7,459 bases of DNA from DASUTW01 sp035513995 (GTDB taxonomy: Bacteria > Actinomycetota > UBA4738 > CALAEC01). The stretch is taken from contig DATKBL010000057.1 in the NCBI GenBank assembly GCA_035513995.1, positions 1 through 7,459 of the forward strand, written 5' to 3'. A model generated the notes under the pieces. The model had not been told where the DNA came from. It did not search any database and saw only the letters and a program-made list of their open reading frames with translations. Below are positions 6,428-7,459 of the stretch, in pieces. How positions within the stretch are numbered: the first letter of the stretch is position 1; every line of letters starts with the position of its first letter. Both the position numbers and the translations under genes were made by a program.

Positions 6428-6462
6428 GGCGTGAAGGACCCCTTCACGATGGTGAAGGGGTC
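6428..6462. repeat. Multi-dyad repeat, copy 1 (GTGAAGG half-sites), upstream of the cupredoxin gene
   Basis: GGCGTGAAGG, ACC and CCTTCAC are followed by GATG and GTGAAGGGGTC. The site therefore holds three GTGAAGG-type half-sites in alternating orientation. The inner part is a perfect 11-bp inverted repeat (6437-6447 with 6452-6462) around the 4-base loop GATG, which can form a strong hairpin. It contains the stop codon of the ATPase-fragment gene and lies 53-87 bp upstream of the cupredoxin start. It could act as a terminator for the former or an operator for the latter. A related copy lies at 7095-7126. Confidence 0.6.
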
Positions 6463-7073
6463 TCGATCCCCGCTCCCGCCCCGGTTCCGTCGGCGGCGAC
6501 CAGCGCCCGCTGGAGGCGTTCCCGAAGGGCCTCCTCGGCCGGGTCCCGGGGCCGCCGATCCCCGAGGACGTCGAGCCCGCGCCGGCACAGGCGGGCCGCC
6601 TCCTCGAACGCGAGGGAGCGGAGGGCCCGGTCGCTCGCCGCGAGCAGCCGCTCGGCCGCGGCGAGGCGGTCCTCGTCGCGAGCCCCCGCCGCCAGATGAT
6701 GGGCGATCTCGGTGGCGTGGCTGCCCGGATCGGGCATCGCGCCGAGGACGCCCGCCGCGCGTCGGTGCAGCCGCGCGCGGACCGCGGGAGACAGGCTCGC
6801 GTAGCAGACGTCCCGCAGCAGGGCGTGGGCGAAGCGAAGTCGTCGAGGCTCCCCGGGGACGTCAACGACCACCCCCGCCGAGCTGGCCTCCTCCACGAAG
6901 CGCCGGACGTCCGAGGCCCCGGCGAGCCGCCCGAGGGCCCCGGCGTCGACCTCCCGGCCCAGCACGGAGGCCAGGGCGAGCAGGCGGCGGCAGCCGGGCG
7001 ACAGGCGCCCGATGCGCGCCGCGATCACCCTGTTGAGGGAGACTCGGCGCTCGAAGCTCTTTCCGTGGCCCAA
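6444..7073 (-). CDS. Orphan fragment of a large signal-transduction ATPase (lid and TPR region, no P-loop)
   Basis: A 209-residue reading frame. Residues 12-60 (SLNRVIAARIGRLSPGCRRLLALASVLGRE and onwards) and 79-105 (LRFAHALLRDVCYASLSP...RLHRR) match the winged-helix/lid region that follows the NTPase core in AAA-type predicted ATPases of LuxR/SARP/adenylate-cyclase regulators. Residues about 108-190 are Ala-rich helices of the TPR kind (LAFEEAARLCRRGLDVL). The P-loop and Walker B domain that should precede it, and the C-terminal part that should follow, are both absent. The TTG start at 7073 has AGGAGG seven bases upstream, so translation as a short protein is possible. The frame ends inside repeat copy 1 with the non-homologous tail GIETPSPS. 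It is either a decaying gene remnant or a domesticated small protein; the remnant is slightly more likely. Confidence 0.55.
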   Translation of the reverse strand: MGHGKSFERRVSLNRVIAARIGRLSPGCRRLLALASVLGREVDAGALGRLAGASDVRRFVEEASSAGVVVDVPGEPRRLRFAHALLRDVCYASLSPAVRARLHRRAAGVLGAMPDPGSHATEIAHHLAAGARDEDRLAAAERLLAASDRALRSLAFEEAARLCRRGLDVLGDRRPRDPAEEALRERLQRALVAADGTGAGAGIETPSPS

Positions 7074-7080
7074 ACGAGGT

Positions 7081-7086
7081 CCTCCT
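7081..7086 (-). promoter_or_regulatory. Ribosome binding site before the ATPase fragment
   Basis: AGGAGG on the minus strand is seven bases from the TTG at 7073. It is the main argument that the fragment may still be translated from this codon. Confidence 0.45.
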
Positions 7087-7094
7087 GATCTGGA

Positions 7095-7126
7095 GGCGTG
7101 AAGGCGGCCTTCACCGATGTGAACGG
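7095..7126. repeat. Multi-dyad repeat, copy 2 (GTGAAGG half-sites)
   Basis: GGCGTGAAGG is identical to copy 1 at 6428-6437. CGG and CCTTCAC follow, then CGAT and GTGAACGG. The core GTGAAGGC-G-GCCTTCAC (7098-7114) is a 17-bp palindrome with 8-bp arms. The element fills the gap between the stop of the upstream frameshifted gene (7130) and the ribosome binding site of the ATPase fragment. Position and symmetry allow an operator, a terminator hairpin without a U-run, or a member of a dispersed repeat family. Confidence 0.55.
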
Positions 7127-7129
7127 TGA

Positions 7130-7459
7130 TCAGAGGGTCCAGGGCGCGGCGACGCGGGGGTCCGGAGTGTAGGAGCAGAAGGTCCCCGTGCGCACGGTGC
7201 TCGAGAGGTGCCTGCTGAGCGCCGGGCTGTGACGCTCGATGCGCCGTAGGGCCAGCTTGACCGCTTTCGTGACGCTCTGGCGGGCGCGCTCGGCGTGGGA
7301 ACCCGCGCGCCGAGCGCGCCCCCCAGTCCCATCGCCCGTCCCAGCTCGGCGGCGACGTACTCCATCTCCTCTCGGGCCCTGGCAGCGCGCTCGAGGTCGT
7401 GGTAGGCGTCGGCCTCCTCGATCTCCTGGCGAAGCTCCTCCACGCGCTCGCGGTAGGCC
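7130..7459 (-). pseudogene. C-terminal end of a large ATPase-type regulator, frameshifted (5' part outside window)
   Basis: From the right edge the frame reads AYRERVEELRQEIEEADAYH, then DLERAARAREEMEYVAAELG and RAMGLGG. These are the conserved tail helices found at the C-terminus of many long actinobacterial AAA/TPR regulators and related predicted ATPases. At the C6 run 7319-7324 (G6 on the coding strand) the homology jumps frame. The other frame gives GRARRAGSHAERARQSVTKA, VKLALRRIERHSPALSRHL and SSTVRTGTFCSYTPDPR, ending VAAPWTL and TGA at 7130-7132. One extra G restores a continuous LGGRARRAGSHAERAR, exactly what the family has. The break is therefore a single-base deletion, either real or an assembly/read error in a homopolymer. 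Without the shift the first frame runs to 7111 as a low-quality arginine/proline-rich tail. The catalytic part lies beyond the window. Confidence 0.72.

Noticed and set aside
6422..7036. Plus-strand frame of 204 codons opposite the ATPase fragment
   Set aside because: Pro/Arg/Gly low-complexity product. The minus strand carries the recognisable lid/TPR similarity.
6428..7126. CRISPR array or transposon ends formed by the two dyad repeats
   Set aside because: Only two imperfect copies about 660 bp apart, in direct orientation rather than terminal inverted orientation, with no transposase or cas gene and no visible target duplication.
7319..7324. Programmed ribosomal frameshifting at the G6 run
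   Set aside because: No slippery heptamer of known type or clear downstream stimulatory structure is evident, and this family is not known to use frameshifting. A mutation or sequence error is simpler.
7111..7443. 110-codon minus-strand protein taken at face value as an independent small gene
   Set aside because: Its first ~50 residues are the tail domain of a larger protein that continues past the window edge. After the G6 run the product becomes non-homologous, because the true frame shifts.

Overview
The window is very GC-rich (about 70% by eye) and reads as a chromosomal segment of an actinobacterium, probably a deep or poorly sampled lineage. The evidence is the phosphatidylinositol mannoside (PIM) gene block in its typical actinobacterial order, a second EF-G paralogue of the kind common in Actinomycetota, a possible leaderless promoter, and frequent GTG/TTG starts.

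Left part, minus strand (1-2301). An EF-G-like GTPase (EF-G2 type) is followed after 7 bp by the 5' end of a split-barrel, pyridoxamine-phosphate-oxidase-like protein that runs off the left edge. A 103-bp divergent intergenic region (2302-2404) carries a perfect TATAAT facing the EF-G gene and a TACGCT box facing the lipid genes.

Centre, plus strand (2405-5883). Four genes are tightly coupled by overlapping stops and starts. They are a small membrane protein in the usual pgsA position, a PatA-like acyltransferase, a PimA-like mannosyltransferase, and an inositol-monophosphatase-family protein. The set points to phosphatidylinositol/PIM lipid synthesis on the inner face of the membrane. The pgsA-position protein is recognisable as a CDP-alcohol phosphatidyltransferase relative, but all four signature aspartates appear to be replaced. 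It looks like a pseudoenzyme sitting where the phosphatidylinositol-phosphate synthase should be, and this is the most interesting observation here. The terminal phosphatase is a candidate for the phosphatidylinositol-phosphate phosphatase step.

Right part, minus strand (5887-7459). A cupredoxin lipoprotein converges on the lipid operon with a 3-bp gap. Upstream of it lies a 209-codon piece of a large signal-transduction-type ATPase (lid and TPR region only, no P-loop). Beyond that is the C-terminal end of another protein of that superfamily, broken by a one-base frameshift in a C6/G6 run. Two related multi-dyad repeats (GTGAAGG-N3-CCTTCAC plus a third half-site) flank the ATPase fragment. 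They could be operators, terminator hairpins or a dispersed repeat family. No RNA genes, CRISPR arrays, insertion sequences or replication origins were seen, and no stretch over 300 bases lacks a gene.
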